Positions 1 to 12,769 of a DNA stretch of 64,000 bases are shown here, one piece after another. The DNA comes from Metallyticus violacea (lineage: Eukaryota; Arthropoda; Insecta; Mantodea; Metallyticidae): positions 34,105,501-34,169,500 of the forward strand of contig CM060834.1 of assembly GCA_030762175.1 (NCBI GenBank). Direction: 5' to 3'. The notes under the pieces are model-generated. The model was not told the DNA's origin. It saw nothing but the letters and a program-made list of their open reading frames with translations, and did no database searches. Made by a program: the position numbers and the translations under genes. The stretch's first letter is position 1; every line of letters begins with the position of its first letter.

Positions 1-1256
1 TTCTTACATTTTCGGGTCATAGAACAACACACAAATTAATTACAAATATTTTTGTTCTTTGATAGAGTTTTCTATATGTACTTAATAAGATTTTAATGAG
101 ATTCATTTCAATGCCGAAATTCTAAAATTCATGAATAAATTGCATTGCCTACTTGGGCACTTTAACAACCGCCACGTTTTTCAGGACGTAATTTCTTAGA
201 CTCGTGCAACGTTCTTCTGTCCTTATTTAGTAAATATTTCTAATTTTTCATTTTCCCTTCACAGGTGACCAAATGCCGATATCAGTATAAGAGAAACACT
301 ACTAGAACGTCTTGTCCAGATGTTGACTTAGGCTGTGTTCTGGTATCTCACACAACAATACTGAACTGTATCGGATAAAATAACTTTCTCCCTGTCCTTA
401 ATATTTCATTTTCTGTATTTTTGGTCCAGTTTAATATTTTCATCTCCTGTGATATCATCATTAATCTGTTCTGGGTTTTCGATGGCTTCTGAATGTCTAC
501 AGAGTGCTGTACCTTAGTACCAGCTTCAGCTGTTGTCTTCTGCATGTTAAATCTTAGCTTGATGACCAGAGAAGGATCGTCTTTAGCCCTCGATGCTCTT
601 ACTCTTCACAAGATTCTTTTTCAACTATATTGGAAGCAAAACAATGGAATATAAAGGTCAGCCAATAACTGCGTCTAGCGGCGTTGCCTAACCAAATGAG
701 TAAACTCTACATCTCAATGCAATATCGATGATCAATTCTTGAGTAAAAGTAGACACTTGCTCTATATATTTTTTAAAAAATCATACTCGTTATACTTTGA
801 ACACTTGGGAACACAGACATACACTAACAAACACTTGCCTAATTTCTATTACAATACAGGGTCATTTTGTTTACATATGCATCATTACATCCCCTAAATG
901 CTTAACTGTATTTAGTTTACTGCTGAATACGAGAATCCAACATTAACTGCATATCGTACAAACCAGAAACTTCTATCACATATTCAGAATGTTGAGCTCT
1001 TTCTGATAACATCCCGTAATTGCTTTTAAATATTGCTGTCCTTTCAGTTATTACAGGTAGCACGCATACCATAAATGACAACAGAAGATTGGGCGCAGCC
1101 TGAAGCACGCCTCACCTCCATACGCCATTAACTTTTGCGTCTGTGTAAGTGAGATTTTCGCATTTTGAGTCACAATAGCTGGACGCTTTCTTCGTGTCAA
1201 GTTCATCGTTAACCATGATAAATAAATGTGTTCTCTAATATAAACAGTGGGTAATT
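1..1256. other. AT-rich stretch, nothing recognised
   Basis: No ORF with a recognisable motif, tRNA-like box or repeat structure was found here. The short open frames at 348-545 and 917-1108 on the minus strand have low-complexity composition and no family resemblance. Confidence 0.5.
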
Positions 1257-1479
1257 ATAGTCTGGCGATTAGAAGAAGACAAGTGCGGGCTGAAGTACAA
1301 GGGGAGCTTGACCTGTTTACCTGCGTGTATGTGGGATATCCATGTTGCCACATGCTAAGCGATCAGACTCAGATCTTGCATGCCCACTGGACTTTCAGCC
1401 ATGGGTGAGTATCCGACAACACTGTTAATGTTTACGTAGCACATTCCTCTTGCTTTCCTTCTTCTGATCGCCAGACTAT
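1257..1479. mobile_element. MITE (short non-autonomous DNA transposon)
   Basis: The stretch begins with ATAGTCTGGCGATTAGAAG and ends with the inverted copy CTTCTGATCGCCAGACTAT, a near-perfect terminal inverted repeat of about 22 bp with one mismatch. The flanks read TATA on both sides, so the target duplication could be TA or TATA and the core would be about 217 bp. There is no ORF, as expected for a MITE. A TA duplication suggests mobilisation by a Tc1/mariner-like transposase; TATA would suggest another superfamily. The ends are seen directly; the superfamily is inference. Confidence 0.8.
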
Positions 1480-3540
1480 ATCAATGTAGTCTCTATTCTC
1501 AACAAAACACGTGCATCACAGCAATTGGAGAAAGGATGAGCTAAGCCTTTACTGTTGAATCCATTTGGAGGGGAAATGCAAAATAAAAACACAGCAAAGG
1601 GGGAAACATGAATAAAAATAAATTATTCTTTGTACATGTTATGTCCATAGGAGTGCATACTCTCAGTATACGATGCAAAAACTAAAGAAGAAACAAGCAA
1701 TTGCAGAGAATTTGGACCGGCAAAACTTCCGCCTTAAAGAAGTTTTGTTTATTGACACAGGCTTGCAAATCAGCAATCCGGAATCTACTGAGAGTGGTTA
1801 AAAAAAAAAAAAAAAAAAAAAAACACACACACACAGTCTGGCAGAAACGATGCAGAAACCAATAATCAACGCCTTTCCTTCTTCATTTTGTTAACACCGC
1901 TGACTAAACAATAAAGTGTAGTCTTCTAGACTCTTTGGAATGAAATATTCTCTACGTCTGTGGGAAAGTTAATAATCAGATATACTCTCTTCATGTAGTT
2001 CAGTCAAATATTTCATTTATACGACCTTATGGCTGCACCTGGATTCCAGTGAAACATCTTTGGCGTTTTTCATTCCGTTTTCCTTTCAGTGAATGAAAAA
2101 AGTAAACGTATGCCTGGATAGCTGTCAGAAATCACAAGTTTCTGTGTCGTCTGAAGACGCTACGCCTGTCACGGCGAATGTGTGTTCAGTCACAAGGAAG
2201 GGGCTCATAAAGGCACTGTACAAACGCAGACCTCCTTTGCTATTGGCAGAGGAACGGCGTCTACATGAAACAGAAACAGAGAGATGCGATGCCATTCAAC
2301 CGGACCACTGGTTTAAGCTATATTAGATATTTCGTATCCACTGAACAGCAAAATATGGCGAGAATCCATATGAAAATCGGGAACGTTGCAAATAGAGCAA
2401 AGCAGAGCAACAGGGGGTGCATTTAGTTGAAGAAGAAAACTATATTTATGCTTATGAAAAACTGAAGAGCCCACAAGTAAGAAGAGCCTATTGCTCGTTT
2501 CTTTAAGCTTCAGTTTGTTCCCTGTATTTATCAATATTTGATATTACAAAGGCAATTCTGGAAAGTATCTTATTCTTTAATAAAAAGATCACCGTGGTGC
2601 ACTATTTCTCTTTAAATTTATCTTGGCACTGCATATTTAACTCAACAAGCATTCATTCCACTTCCTAAAATAATGTGCAAAGTCCTTTCTCCCTCAATGG
2701 CAATAAGGCACATGGCTCGAGCAGGTAAATCTGCAATATGAATGGCACAATGATTTGATTCCCTCCCCCATAAAAAGCAACAAATATTATGCATAAACAC
2801 GTTCCTTAAGATGGAATTTGAATGTACGGTATAAGAATGAAGAAATATGCAATGCTTATCTATTGGCCTGAATTTGCGTTGCCTATGTCCCCAACAATGG
2901 ATTTGATTTCCTGCCGTTGATTATATGCCCGCTCCCATTTGATACCAGTGCAAACGTTGTAGCGCTTTGCATTCTACAGTTACACGGCCTCGGCTGCCGC
3001 GCGACTCGCCAATATTCGCTTTAACTTTCGCCCTTTCATGTCTTCCTTCGTTATAACACAAGAGTACGTGCATAATTTTTCTGTTGATCATTGTGTAGCT
3101 TGGAAAGTATAAACGGGACAAAATGACTCTGAAAATGTGTCGGCCTTTTTTATTTGCTAGAACTTCAGTACTGAAATGAGCATATAGACGTATTAACGTA
3201 ATATTTATATATAATACATTAATTAATTAGAAACTTTTATAATTTGAAGAATCGGCAGTACACAGTATACGATCTCTCTTAATGGCGTGTTTTTTACAGG
3301 AAACATTTATTTAAGCATGTACAGTTAGCATTCAAAGAAATTCAGAGGCGGAAATTTTGTTTATGAATGCTCATTTTATCAGATGTCAGAGAGGAAAAAT
3401 TCGAGGTCACGGGATTCAAATTAACACTATGATATTTGCTTACGATCATTTTTGCTGAAACAAAAAACGACTTACAGCATTTAGCACACACTCTTCAGAA
3501 ATATAGAAATTCTAGAAATTATTATAAAAATTTATAATAC
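1480..3540. other. Non-coding stretch with poly(A)/(AC)n at 1801-1836
   Basis: A run of A followed by AC repeats lies at 1801-1836 and could be a retroposon tail, but no element body was recognised upstream. The plus-strand frame at 2093-2326 (77 codons) has no recognisable family motif. Nothing else was supported. Confidence 0.5.
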
Positions 3541-3674
<134 letters not shown>

Positions 3675-4180
3675 ATGTGTGTTTATTGCTCAATCTTTAC
3701 AAATATTATATACGATAGTGTTTCATGGGTTTTTTGATAGTACATGCCCTTCATTATAAAAACACTTAAGGAAAAAGAATTTGCTTTTAAAATCAAATAC
3801 AGTTACATCTAATTTTCCTAAACACGAATAATTACATACTCAAACTTATCTATACACACTATTGTTCGCTCATATGCACCCACACATCCACATACATTCA
3901 GACTCAAAGAGATCATCAACTCCAACAAAACGCTCCTAATTCCACGCATTTTACACTCAAGCTTTGATCAGTTGTCTTTCTGTGCAAAGAGATCCCAACA
4001 TGCTAACCTATTCCTATTTGACTAGCAAACTCCTCCTCACTCCTAGCGCAGTGAGCCTCCAGTGCTCCATACCTGGGCAGTCCATTAGAATGTGTTGTCG
4101 GTTTTCTCTGTCTTCACATAAAGATTTTGCCCATCCTCATTTGTTATCAGATAAATTAAACTGTCATTTATAGAGCCAGA
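3675..4180 (-). pseudogene. Degenerate LINE (non-LTR retrotransposon) 3' end
   Basis: Read on the minus strand near 4135-4080, the sequence encodes LCEDRENRQHILMDCPG. This matches the C-x2-C-x7-8-H-x4-C cluster found near the C-terminus of many insect non-LTR retrotransposon ORF2 proteins; the first cysteine pair is partly lost. The frame is broken elsewhere by stops and shifts. Downstream on the same strand is an AT-rich 3' UTR that runs directly into the (CTA)n tract at 3674-3541. Only the 3' end survives, as expected from 5' truncation in target-primed reverse transcription. The clade cannot be fixed without the reverse transcriptase domain. The motif is seen; the LINE assignment rests on family knowledge. 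Confidence 0.55.
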
Positions 4181-5433
4181 CCACGCTAGATGCAAACTTT
4201 TATTAAATGAACAAATTATAGAGATAAAGAGTCCTCTTTCAAATATTTGGCTACATTTTCATTTATTTAAAGATCTAAGTGCAGATATTAAGTTAAATAA
4301 ATTCAGAGTATATATGGCACGATCTAAGGAAATTAAAAAACAAAACATTACCCGAAACACAGTTACATTTTTACAAAACACTAACTGTTCCATTACTACG
4401 GGTGCGAGAAATGGCTACTAATCCGGAAAGATAAGAGAAAGTTAGAAATATGTGAAATAAAATGTGTCCGGGGTATTTCAGGCCCCACATTACGATAGAC
4501 ACAAAGTGATGAACTATTCGACAAGTTACATATATTTAACCCTGTGAATGCAGGCAATAACAAAAGTAGAACTGGTATCATACACAATGAATGGATAATC
4601 ATAAAATTCTTAAATATTTCTCAATCATAAAAGGAGACCAAGAACCTGCTAGATAGATGACATGTCCCTTTGAAATCGGAATAAGTCGTAAGGCCTAAAC
4701 CTTGTTGAAGAAATATTAACAGAATAAAAAGGATACATAAAAATCGTGAAACGAAATCTGAATTAAAGTGAAAATTAGAGTCTATTTGAACTAAAAGCGA
4801 ATAAAGGAAGTGGTACATAATATAAAATATTATGACATAAAAATACAAGCCCAATGTTTAAAGCAATACTGAAAAATAAGGAATAAAAATTAAAAGTAAG
4901 GATTTTTATAATGTATTATTTAAAACAGAGGAAACTAAGAAATTAATTACGTCAATTCTTTTATGAAACCGCGATGTCCTTTCAAAATTACCATTTATAT
5001 AACATTTAAATAAAAACACTCGCGCTTTAAGGCAAGGAAAAATCAACGTGAAAAAGAAAACGACATAAAAAAAAAAACATTCTTTGTTTCTTATTATTTT
5101 GCACTTTGGTCGTCTACTTTCCTGCTGTTTTTTTTTTTTTTTTTTTTTTTCCTGAAAGGGAAATCTTGCAAAGTAATTGTGTTTGTTCTGGGAGGTATGT
5201 ACAGGACACGCAATACCATCAAAGAGGCGGTGACGGTGGCAGCCTTGTTAAACCTGTAGTAATTACTCTAGTCACGGAGATCCAATTTTACAGGCGAGGA
5301 GCTTCGTTTTCGCTCTTACGGATTCGAATTAAAAACCCTTCACCCCTTTTCCACCCTCAACCCTCGCGCAATGCGGCCAAGTCCTTTTAATGCGGAGGCG
5401 CATTCTGGTGATGAGGGATCGAATGACCAAAGT

Positions 5434-5473
<40 letters not shown>

Positions 5474-6037
5474 AGAGTTGCTACGACGTCGGTTTCATCC
5501 TTGCTCCTAGGACCTCTCTTATAATATGAATGTCGTCCTTAGGCGTGACATAAACTTCGGCAGCACATTGAAGCATAGCCATGAAATACTCAACTTCCGA
5601 CTTCTTCCGCTGTTTAAGATAATTTATTAAATACTGCCCATTAATATTTAGAAAAAAATATATGTGAGAAATTGGTAGGTACTAACTGAAGTAAAACATA
5701 TTTGTAAGCAATTAATTTATTTTAACTATTATTAATCACAATAAATGCTAAGACATAATAACCTATATTCATAGCAACATATTATGTGTAGAATTCTATA
5801 ATTGCTTTTTTGCGGCAACAAAAAGACATTTCCATTTAATATTCCATAAATGATAGACATAACAAGTTAAAATATGCAATTCCATATTGTAATCTAGGAA
5901 GTACGAGGCGGGAACCAGAAATCTTTACGTTATGAGCAATGGGAAACCCATATCGCTTGAGAAAAAACAAATAATCTTTCGACAATAACTTAATGTATTA
6001 CTTTCAAACATTTAGTAAATTTTAGTAGTTTACAAAC
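4181..6037. other. Non-coding stretch with poly(T) and (GAT)n
   Basis: AT-rich with no coding match. A poly(T) run lies at about 5128-5151 and a (GAT)n microsatellite at 5434-5473. The slightly more GC-rich part at 5160-5400 has an open plus-strand frame (5106-5390), but its first part is translated poly(T) and it shows no family resemblance. Confidence 0.5.
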
Positions 6038-6803
6038 AAGGTATTCCATAATGAACACAGTGATTGTTTTAATAATAAACACTATCATTAAACATGAAAC
6101 AAAATATCAGGCTAATGCCCTCCAAGGCTTCATTGGCACACCTACACTCTGTTGGCAAACTTTAGAGCAAAGTTCCGCTAATATGTATAATTTCTGCCTG
6201 AAGTCGAGGTGGACTGTTCACATAAATACAAAATTTTACATTCTCCCATAAAAATTAGTCAGTGCTGTCAAATCACAAGATCTCTGTGGTCAATTTTGGT
6301 CGCCGTTGCGAGATAAAACTTCATCTCTTGTGTTAGTTCGATCTTTTGTTAAAATTCGCTGCAAACTACTTCTTGGAATGGTTAGTTTTTGAGAACGGCA
6401 GCGAATCGACTTCATTGGGCTTGTAACAAGGCTCTGTCTGACGAGGGCAACATTCTCTGGCGATCGACGAGAATATCCTGGTGATTTGATGTTCTCTGTG
6501 AATCCTGTATCTTCACATTTCCTTACCAATCATTGACACGTTAGACGCATTTGGTCTACCAAAAATTACTCGAAGTCTTCCAACGGTCTCTGCATAACAT
6601 TCACCGTACTTAAAATGCATTTTCACAATCTGGACACGTTGATCCTTCATTTATCCCTCCATTTTAGCTGATAACAATACACCCAAATGACAATCGTTAA
6701 TCGCAATAAAAATATATAACAGTCTGTTGAATTTCAGATACGGCAGCCTAACAAACCTGTAGAGACGCTCAATTAAATATTGCGTTCATTATGGAACACC
6801 CTA
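6038..6803 (-). mobile_element. Internally deleted mariner-like transposon with DUF4817-type helix-turn-helix remnant
   Basis: The ends are inverted copies: GGTATTCCATAATGAACAC at the left and, on the minus strand at the right, GGTGTTCCATAATGAACGC. Reading minus from about 6650, the frame starts with MKDQRVQIVKMHFKYGE, continues through LRVIFGRPNA and, after a one-stop interruption, reaches RRSPENVALVRQSL and PRSSLQRILTKD (6529-6290). This order (QR-V-IV---Y, FGRP-A, ENVA-VR, S-RR-S--L-IP-SSL-RIL) is the DUF4817 helix-turn-helix region that precedes the DDE domain in insect mariner-like transposases. The catalytic domain is missing: the frame stops about 40 codons later and the left end follows within 250 bp. 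It is a dead, deleted copy of about 766 bp. A TA duplication is plausible on the right but not clear on the left. Confidence 0.75.
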
Positions 6804-8904
6804 TATTTTCAGTTGAGCGTGCTGGCAGTTTATGCTTTCTACAACTAGAAGAAAATTTGTGTCTATAAAACAAAGATTTAAAAAGCAGGTATGTGAAGCA
6901 TAAACCCGAAGAAGTAAACAAAAGAATTGTATTAGCTTATGTTGTCCCAACCTTCAGCAACTTTGTCTCGCGTGTGAAATATAAAATGAAGGAAAAGTTA
7001 TACTCCTGGATAAGAAGCAGCACCATATATGTTGGGGAAGAAGGAAAAAACAAAAACAAAAACAAAATTAGATATTTTACCCATACATGCTCCATGTTAC
7101 TCGTAGCTATTTAACCCATGGAATTCCTCTTTTTGCTGAAGAAAACCATCGGCAGTTTCTGGAGGTTTATAGCTTAAACCAGATGAAGGTGTTCCTTAAA
7201 GGAAATTTGACATTGAGTTTAATATCACATTATTTTGAGTTTCCATTATAGTAGGATTTAAATGACTGAATAAATGCACCAAAGGTTTGGAAAAGTCCAA
7301 TCTGTAAGCCATGACACAAATGACCGGGATTGTATAAGTGTTTGTAGGTTTAAAAGAACAAGAAAAAAATTAACATTAATGTTAAAAGCTAAAATTTAAT
7401 TTAATTTTTAAAAAATTAAGCTTCATTAAACAAATGTAAATACTCTGAAGGAAAAAGCTGCAGCTCTTCTTCTCGAAGCTTTTTCTTTTTCAATCCAATG
7501 AGCTGAAGGTGATGATGGAACACCAGTCTCTGGAGATCTGCATTGGAAAGTTTTCTGATTTCTTACATTTCTAAAGGAGCGGATCTTTTACGAGGATATC
7601 ATAAACTTCAGGTACTATAAATTCAGGTTCTATGTTACTGGAAAGAGTACTGCTTTCCTGCTAGTTCCCGCGCTGCAAGCTCTTCTGAATGTCTGCATTG
7701 ACTTTTCTCTCGTAAACTCATAACAGAGCCTTCTGCCAGTTATTTAATGTGATTGATTTATTACCCGTTTTATTCACATATGCTTGCCTTTTTAACAATA
7801 GAACCGCCGAGCGGTCATTTTTATAGCTTTCATATTGTACCATACTTTATGAAATCCTTACATTAAAACACGCTTCTTGTGACGCTATAAATCATGCACA
7901 ATTGGTCCAATTGGTGCGTGGAAAAGTTACCTAGCAAATAGTATACTATGAAGTCAGCACCGCTTCCAAAACACAATTTCAAACAACGTACCTGTAAGAA
8001 AAAGTCAAAAGTATCGCCTATATCCCACTGTACACTTCTTCAAGAAATCAAAAACCTTGCCAAAAGATGTAACATCGATATTTTCTCTCACTTTCACTAT
8101 ACATTTAACTTTCGAGTACACACACACCAGAGCGTCGAAGGCATACAAATCTTTGACTGGAAAAAAAAAATCTAAGCATCTAAATTTTAAATAAATTATC
8201 ATATTATTACTCAGTAAACGTTATATTATACATTAGTTGAACTACCGTGTTTCTCTTTTTTCCATGTACCGAACTTGTGATTTTCATTTTCGTATACACT
8301 TTTTGATATTTGAAGAATTAACAAATGCTACCTTGGCTTTCCGTATAATTTCTTCTGGAATGATATCCATCTTTTCAATATCAAACACTGCGAAATTAGC
8401 ATCGATTTCCAACTGAATTCTTGAAAATTAACATCGTCCTAGAAACGAGTACTAAGAAACCATGATATATACTACGTCATAACATCTTATTTTTCAAAAG
8501 TTAATAGGTTTTAAAAATATTACAAAGCTAACATTGCATAATACGCTACACATGTATAATCTCCATTCTGAACACTCGTTAAAATTAGAGCGCTCATTTC
8601 CTTTCAGATGCTAAACATTCACTGGTGTCATAGTCATCAAGATTTACACTAGTCACATAAATAATTATTCCTTTATTATAAATTCATAAATTGTTTGATA
8701 GATTTATATCACAATAGTTGTTGACGTACCTTGATTTTATACTTAAATAATTAGTTAGTACCCATCGCTCCCTACGGAGGAAAGTTTCAAGTACAAGTAT
8801 GTCCCGACAGAGGGACAAGTGATAAGTAGGTTGACTCTAGCGCCATCTAACAGGAAACTAAGGTATTATTTGGGCAACAACCGATAATTTAGTCCAGAGA
8901 CTTC
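6804..8904. other. AT-rich stretch, nothing assigned
   Basis: No recognisable protein family, RNA gene or transposon end. The part at 7440-7740 is somewhat richer in G+C and could hold coding relics on the minus strand, but stops interrupt every frame and no motif was identified. Confidence 0.45.
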
Positions 8905-9050
8905 TTTTTTCAGGTATATGGGATATTTAACGTGCTGTAAACCTAGGACATGGGACCTATGGCTTATAGTTCTCCCGGTTGACTTGAGCTTAAGGTTTTT
9001 ACGCTGAAACTTCTATCGGCTCCCACCGCGCTTGAACCCGCGAAGCTAAT
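8905..9050 (-). mobile_element. Diverged SINE-B-related fragment
   Basis: The order of landmarks matches the SINE-B copies at 44222-44533 and 58116-58422: CTGTAAACCTAGGACATGGG, a short variable part, GGTTTTTACGC, then GCTTGAACCCG corresponding to the inverted pol III B box. Many substitutions separate it from the better copies, so it is either an old copy or a sister subfamily. The 3' domain (GAGCGTCC region) is not recognisable. Confidence 0.55.
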
Positions 9051-10139
9051 AATTGGTTTGTTTTAACATAGCTGTTGTATGTATTGTAATATTCTATTTT
9101 TATCATCATATGTATTGATGTTAGTATTACAATCAGGTAATGTTAAATTTCATAATTACTGGCAAGGAAATGCTTGATATAAAACTCAAGAAAATTCCTC
9201 TGTACTAATAAATTCTCCTAAAAATTCAGGATTTACCAAGGGAAAGTAAATCAAACTATTATTCTGTACAGCCAATACATTCATTTTTTACGGTACACAA
9301 TAATGGAAAACGACTTTCGAATATGATTAGATTCTGAAATAAAACGAAAGTTTACATACGGCGTCATGGATCAGATGACAAGAAAGTGTCATACTAAATT
9401 GAAATAGTTTAATACAGCCCGGAAAACAATAACACAAGCAAGTTATGTAGCTCCAGTGAGATATGTATAAAGCACTATACTTGTATAATGAAATAAAGTG
9501 AACCAGAAGTAGATTGTTTTAACTGAATTTCCCCCTCTTTTTATGTAAAGGCTATATATTTTAATAAGACATTTCGTTACAATTTAATATGCATATACGA
9601 TTCTCCGCACCATAACCTTAATTAATATTATGCCTGTATAATCATTTCTCTGTCTACAATGTGGTCGGCAGTGTCGTAAAATTTTAATGAGAGAAATAGC
9701 TGCAAGGTTTGCCTTTCCTTATTTTTGGTATATGATATAATTAGGAGCACCTTAATTGTATTAATTAACGCTAATTAGCATCTCATTATTGCACTTTTCT
9801 GGTTCTGTTATAAACAATGTTACCTTAAATAAATAACACTAATTGGGTAAAAGTAAGCAATTATACTAATACAGTAAAGCTTCCATTTTACATTCTTTGA
9901 TTTAATTTTTTTCCAGCATTTACGCAATGAAATACAGGCTCATGCATAACGTTTATATGATGAACGTGAAATCTCCCCCAAAACCTGTTTAAATGTTTAA
10001 GTTTTGTCCTACATCTAATGCTTGTCAAAAAGTGATGCTGATACACCTTTCTTTGATCTGGGTCCGCGTTTGGAATCAGCACACGTACTGCTAACACCGT
10101 GATTAAAACATGGATTGAGATAAACGTCAACATCAGGCA
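9051..10139. other. AT-rich stretch, nothing recognised
   Basis: No coding match, repeat boundary or RNA gene was recognised. The minus-strand frame at 9888-10133 (81 codons) has no family motif. Confidence 0.45.
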
Positions 10140-10552
10140 AACTTATCTTGAACAAATGCAAAAGAAACTTGTCCTAGATCCTAGCAACACTTTCCACTTC
10201 TCTTCTAAAACTGGACAGAAGAGGAATAAGGAAAGTAATTGCGTTAATTACCAAACAGAAAATACGAAAAGTGGGACTGTATGAAGTTGAACCAACTTGC
10301 AGAATGTGTAAACAGGTCGAGGTATCTTCCTCGCGTATCCTGTTTGAGTGTCCACTCCTGGTAAGAAAGAGACTACCTCTTTCTTTAACAAGGGAAGACA
10401 TGGGAAAGGACGCTGATATTGAAACCAAAATACTGCAACTTGTATTAAGGAATGGATTTTGGTAAACAATGAAGGCGCCTCTCCCAAAGGGGTAGCAGTA
10501 TAAACGTCATAGACTGACGTACTGGAGCTTGTTCAAACTGCATATGTCTCCC
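10140..10552 (+). pseudogene. LINE (non-LTR retrotransposon) ORF2 C-terminal fragment
   Basis: In the frame of 10271-10465 the plus strand encodes GLYEVEPTCRMCKQ followed by SSSRILFECPLLVRKRLPL. This is the usual C-terminal cysteine cluster of insect non-LTR elements (C-x2-C-x8-H-x4-C), with the histidine replaced by arginine. Just upstream, LDRRGIRKVIALITKQKIRK aligns with the segment that normally precedes the cluster (typically a GH-R-HL-K-GLY pattern). The frame ends at 10465, about 90 bp of 3' UTR follow, and then a (CATC)n tract. The 5' part is absent. The element is dead or a truncated insertion. Confidence 0.75.
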
Positions 10553-10628
10553 GCCATCCATCCACCCATCCATCCATCCATCCATCTATCCATCCATCCA
10601 TCCATCCATCCATCCATTCACCCATCCA
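10553..10628. repeat. (CATC)n / (CCAT)n microsatellite
   Basis: About 18 tetranucleotide units with a few variants (CACC, TATC). It begins 87 bp after the stop codon of the LINE fragment and probably grew from that element's 3' tail. Confidence 0.95.
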
Positions 10629-11064
10629 ACTACATCTCACGAATTTTTCTATTCTCTTGTAATATGCCCAACTTTTTTTCTAAGTAGAGTGAACACTAAC
10701 GTTTGAATTTGTTCTGGGAACACATTTTGCTCTTTCGTATTGACAGAAATTATTGCCATATGATTAATGTCAGTAATAAAAAATATACTTAAATTAATCT
10801 GTGAAGAACTAAAAACTACATTCAGTTACTAGTTCTTATCAGTTGTAAACGTTGTAAAATATTTACCATAGATAATATCAGAAATGCTCTTCATGCTGTA
10901 AATAGATTTATCCATAGAAAATGACTACCTCGGATAATGTTTAATTGGACTGTTTCGAGAACAGTATAGATAATAAATAGAAATAAAAATCTTTCACAAT
11001 TAGTGCATGATGAATTTAAAAACATAAACATTTTTTCCAATCCGGTCAGCTTTTGCCACCTATA

Positions 11065-11259
11065 CAGGATGAGCAAAAAGTCGCTTTTCTCAAATGTCAT
11101 AACTGGAACAAAGGAATAGCTGGCGTGTTAAGTGGTTATTTAACAACCATGTGTATCGAAAAACAGGGCCTCTAATTTGAAAATATCGATAACGAATGTA
11201 TACTCAAATGTAAAATAAATGTAAAAAAGTACTGGGGAAAGGACTTTTCACCCACTCTG
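11065..11259. mobile_element. MITE with TA target duplication
   Basis: The left end CAGGATGAGCAAAAAGTCGC and the inverted right end CAGAGTGGGTGAAAAGTCCT are imperfect inverted repeats, and both sides are flanked by TA (11063-11064 and 11260-11261). Length is 195 bp with no ORF. CAGGGTG-type ends with TA duplications are typical of Tc1/mariner-related MITEs in insects. Confidence 0.75.
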
Positions 11260-11949
11260 TATTTTTAGTTCGGTGTACCTATTATATATTATGGCAATAA
11301 TTCATATAATAGTTATGAAATTATGTTTGTTACAGAGATGACTTACATCCACACCAGAGGTATATAAAATGTATAATATAGTACATAAATATATTTATAA
11401 GGAAAACTTTCTGTTTGTGGTTCAGATGCTCGAGGCACTGATTGTAGCTCTGTAAAGGTGGCAAGCCCGTAAAGAGAAAAATGGCCTTGTCTCATCTGCA
11501 AATTTGTCTGCCTTGAGTTCTCGGAGTGACACATAATGCTGCTCCAAAATGAACAGTAAGTGCAAGAACACCAAAAGCTTTTACCACATTTGTGATAATA
11601 GGAAGTCAAAATGAAACTTTGTTGTATATCTTCGTGAGCTTTTATTTACTAGACTTTCTTGGTATTTTCATAAAACATTTATAATCACATTGATAAAAAT
11701 ATAAAATATTTGAAACTTTGTACTAATGCCTGGTATAATATTGCAATAACCTAAAGGATCTAAACAAAAGAAGAGGTTAATTAAATGTGATATCACTGTT
11801 CCATCAACATGCGTATTATTTAATTACCTTTCAAACTACCAAAGCGTTTTATATAAACACAGAAAAATATAACAATTAACATTTGGATAGAAAACTGATT
11901 CAATTACATCTACCAGCCTTTATCACGTTGCATTGATAAATATGAACAC
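11260..11949. other. AT-rich stretch, nothing recognised
   Basis: The minus-strand frame at 11343-11609 (88 codons) is cysteine-rich (YYHKCGKSFWCSCTYCSF) but has no ordered finger spacing or family match. No other structure was seen. Confidence 0.4.
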
Positions 11950-12626
11950 AAACCATTGCACTTAAAAGAATGTCATGTACCAATTATTGGTTTGGGGAGG
12001 TGGGGAAACTATAAGAAGAGATTGGAACGAGGAATATGTGGTGAATGGATGAAAGTAACAACAATGATTTGGGCTAATTTAGAGGATAAAGTATCTTTAG
12101 TCTTATATAAATTAGTTAAAAAGAAATTGGGGGTAGGAGAAGTATAGAGACAGTTGTGATCAATTCGGGAAAATAAATCTTACATGGATACGCACAGCGG
12201 TATTGTTTCTAAAAGAAAAAAACTTTACAAAGGATGTATTATGTGTGGTAAAGGGAATGGTGTATTCCATTGTCTAATAGTATGTGAAACGGTAAAAAGT
12301 TAGGGGGATAGTATCTGGGATGAAAAATGACACAAACTACAAGGTACAGTGGCAATTAAAATTTTGTCAAATGTGAGGTTAGGGAAAATAAACAAGAATG
12401 GGGATTTCTTAGGAAAAGTAAGGAATAAGTGGAGGGGAAGTAAAAGGAAGGAGTTTGAGGGCACACGAAAATAGTGATTTATTGTAGGGGTTCTTTACCA
12501 TACACATAACCTGGTGTTTAAGGTATAGGAAAACATTAATTTAGGTATTGTACATTTTTATTTTGTATGTAAACTTAATTATAATGTTGCTTGCTGAAAT
12601 AAAAATTCATTCATTCAAATAAATGT
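11950..12626 (+). pseudogene. LINE 3' end with CCHC cluster and (ATTC)n tail
   Basis: Plus-strand frames encode KECHVPIIGLGRWGNYKKR (11956 onward) and, after frame breaks, YKGCIMCGKGNGVFHCLIVC at about 12230-12290. The latter is a C-x2-C-x7-H-x4-C cluster in the place expected near the ORF2 C-terminus of insect non-LTR retrotransposons. The coding remnant fades by about 12470, an AT-rich 3' UTR follows, and the copy ends in AAATTCATTCATTC at about 12604-12616. Two other fragments here (10271 and 54548) carry the same type of cluster, so the assignment is supported by comparison within the window. It is 5'-truncated and frame-shifted, so inactive. Confidence 0.65.
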
Positions 12627-12769
12627 GAACGCTTACCAATAAACGTGAACAATTATTAGGCAAAAGTGAGAAGGGGCATAATGACTTGCCTGTAAGAAGA
12701 AGAATGTTAACAATAAACAGTAATTATGAACATATACTGTATTCCCATCGTCTCAAGCATGAAAGGAAA

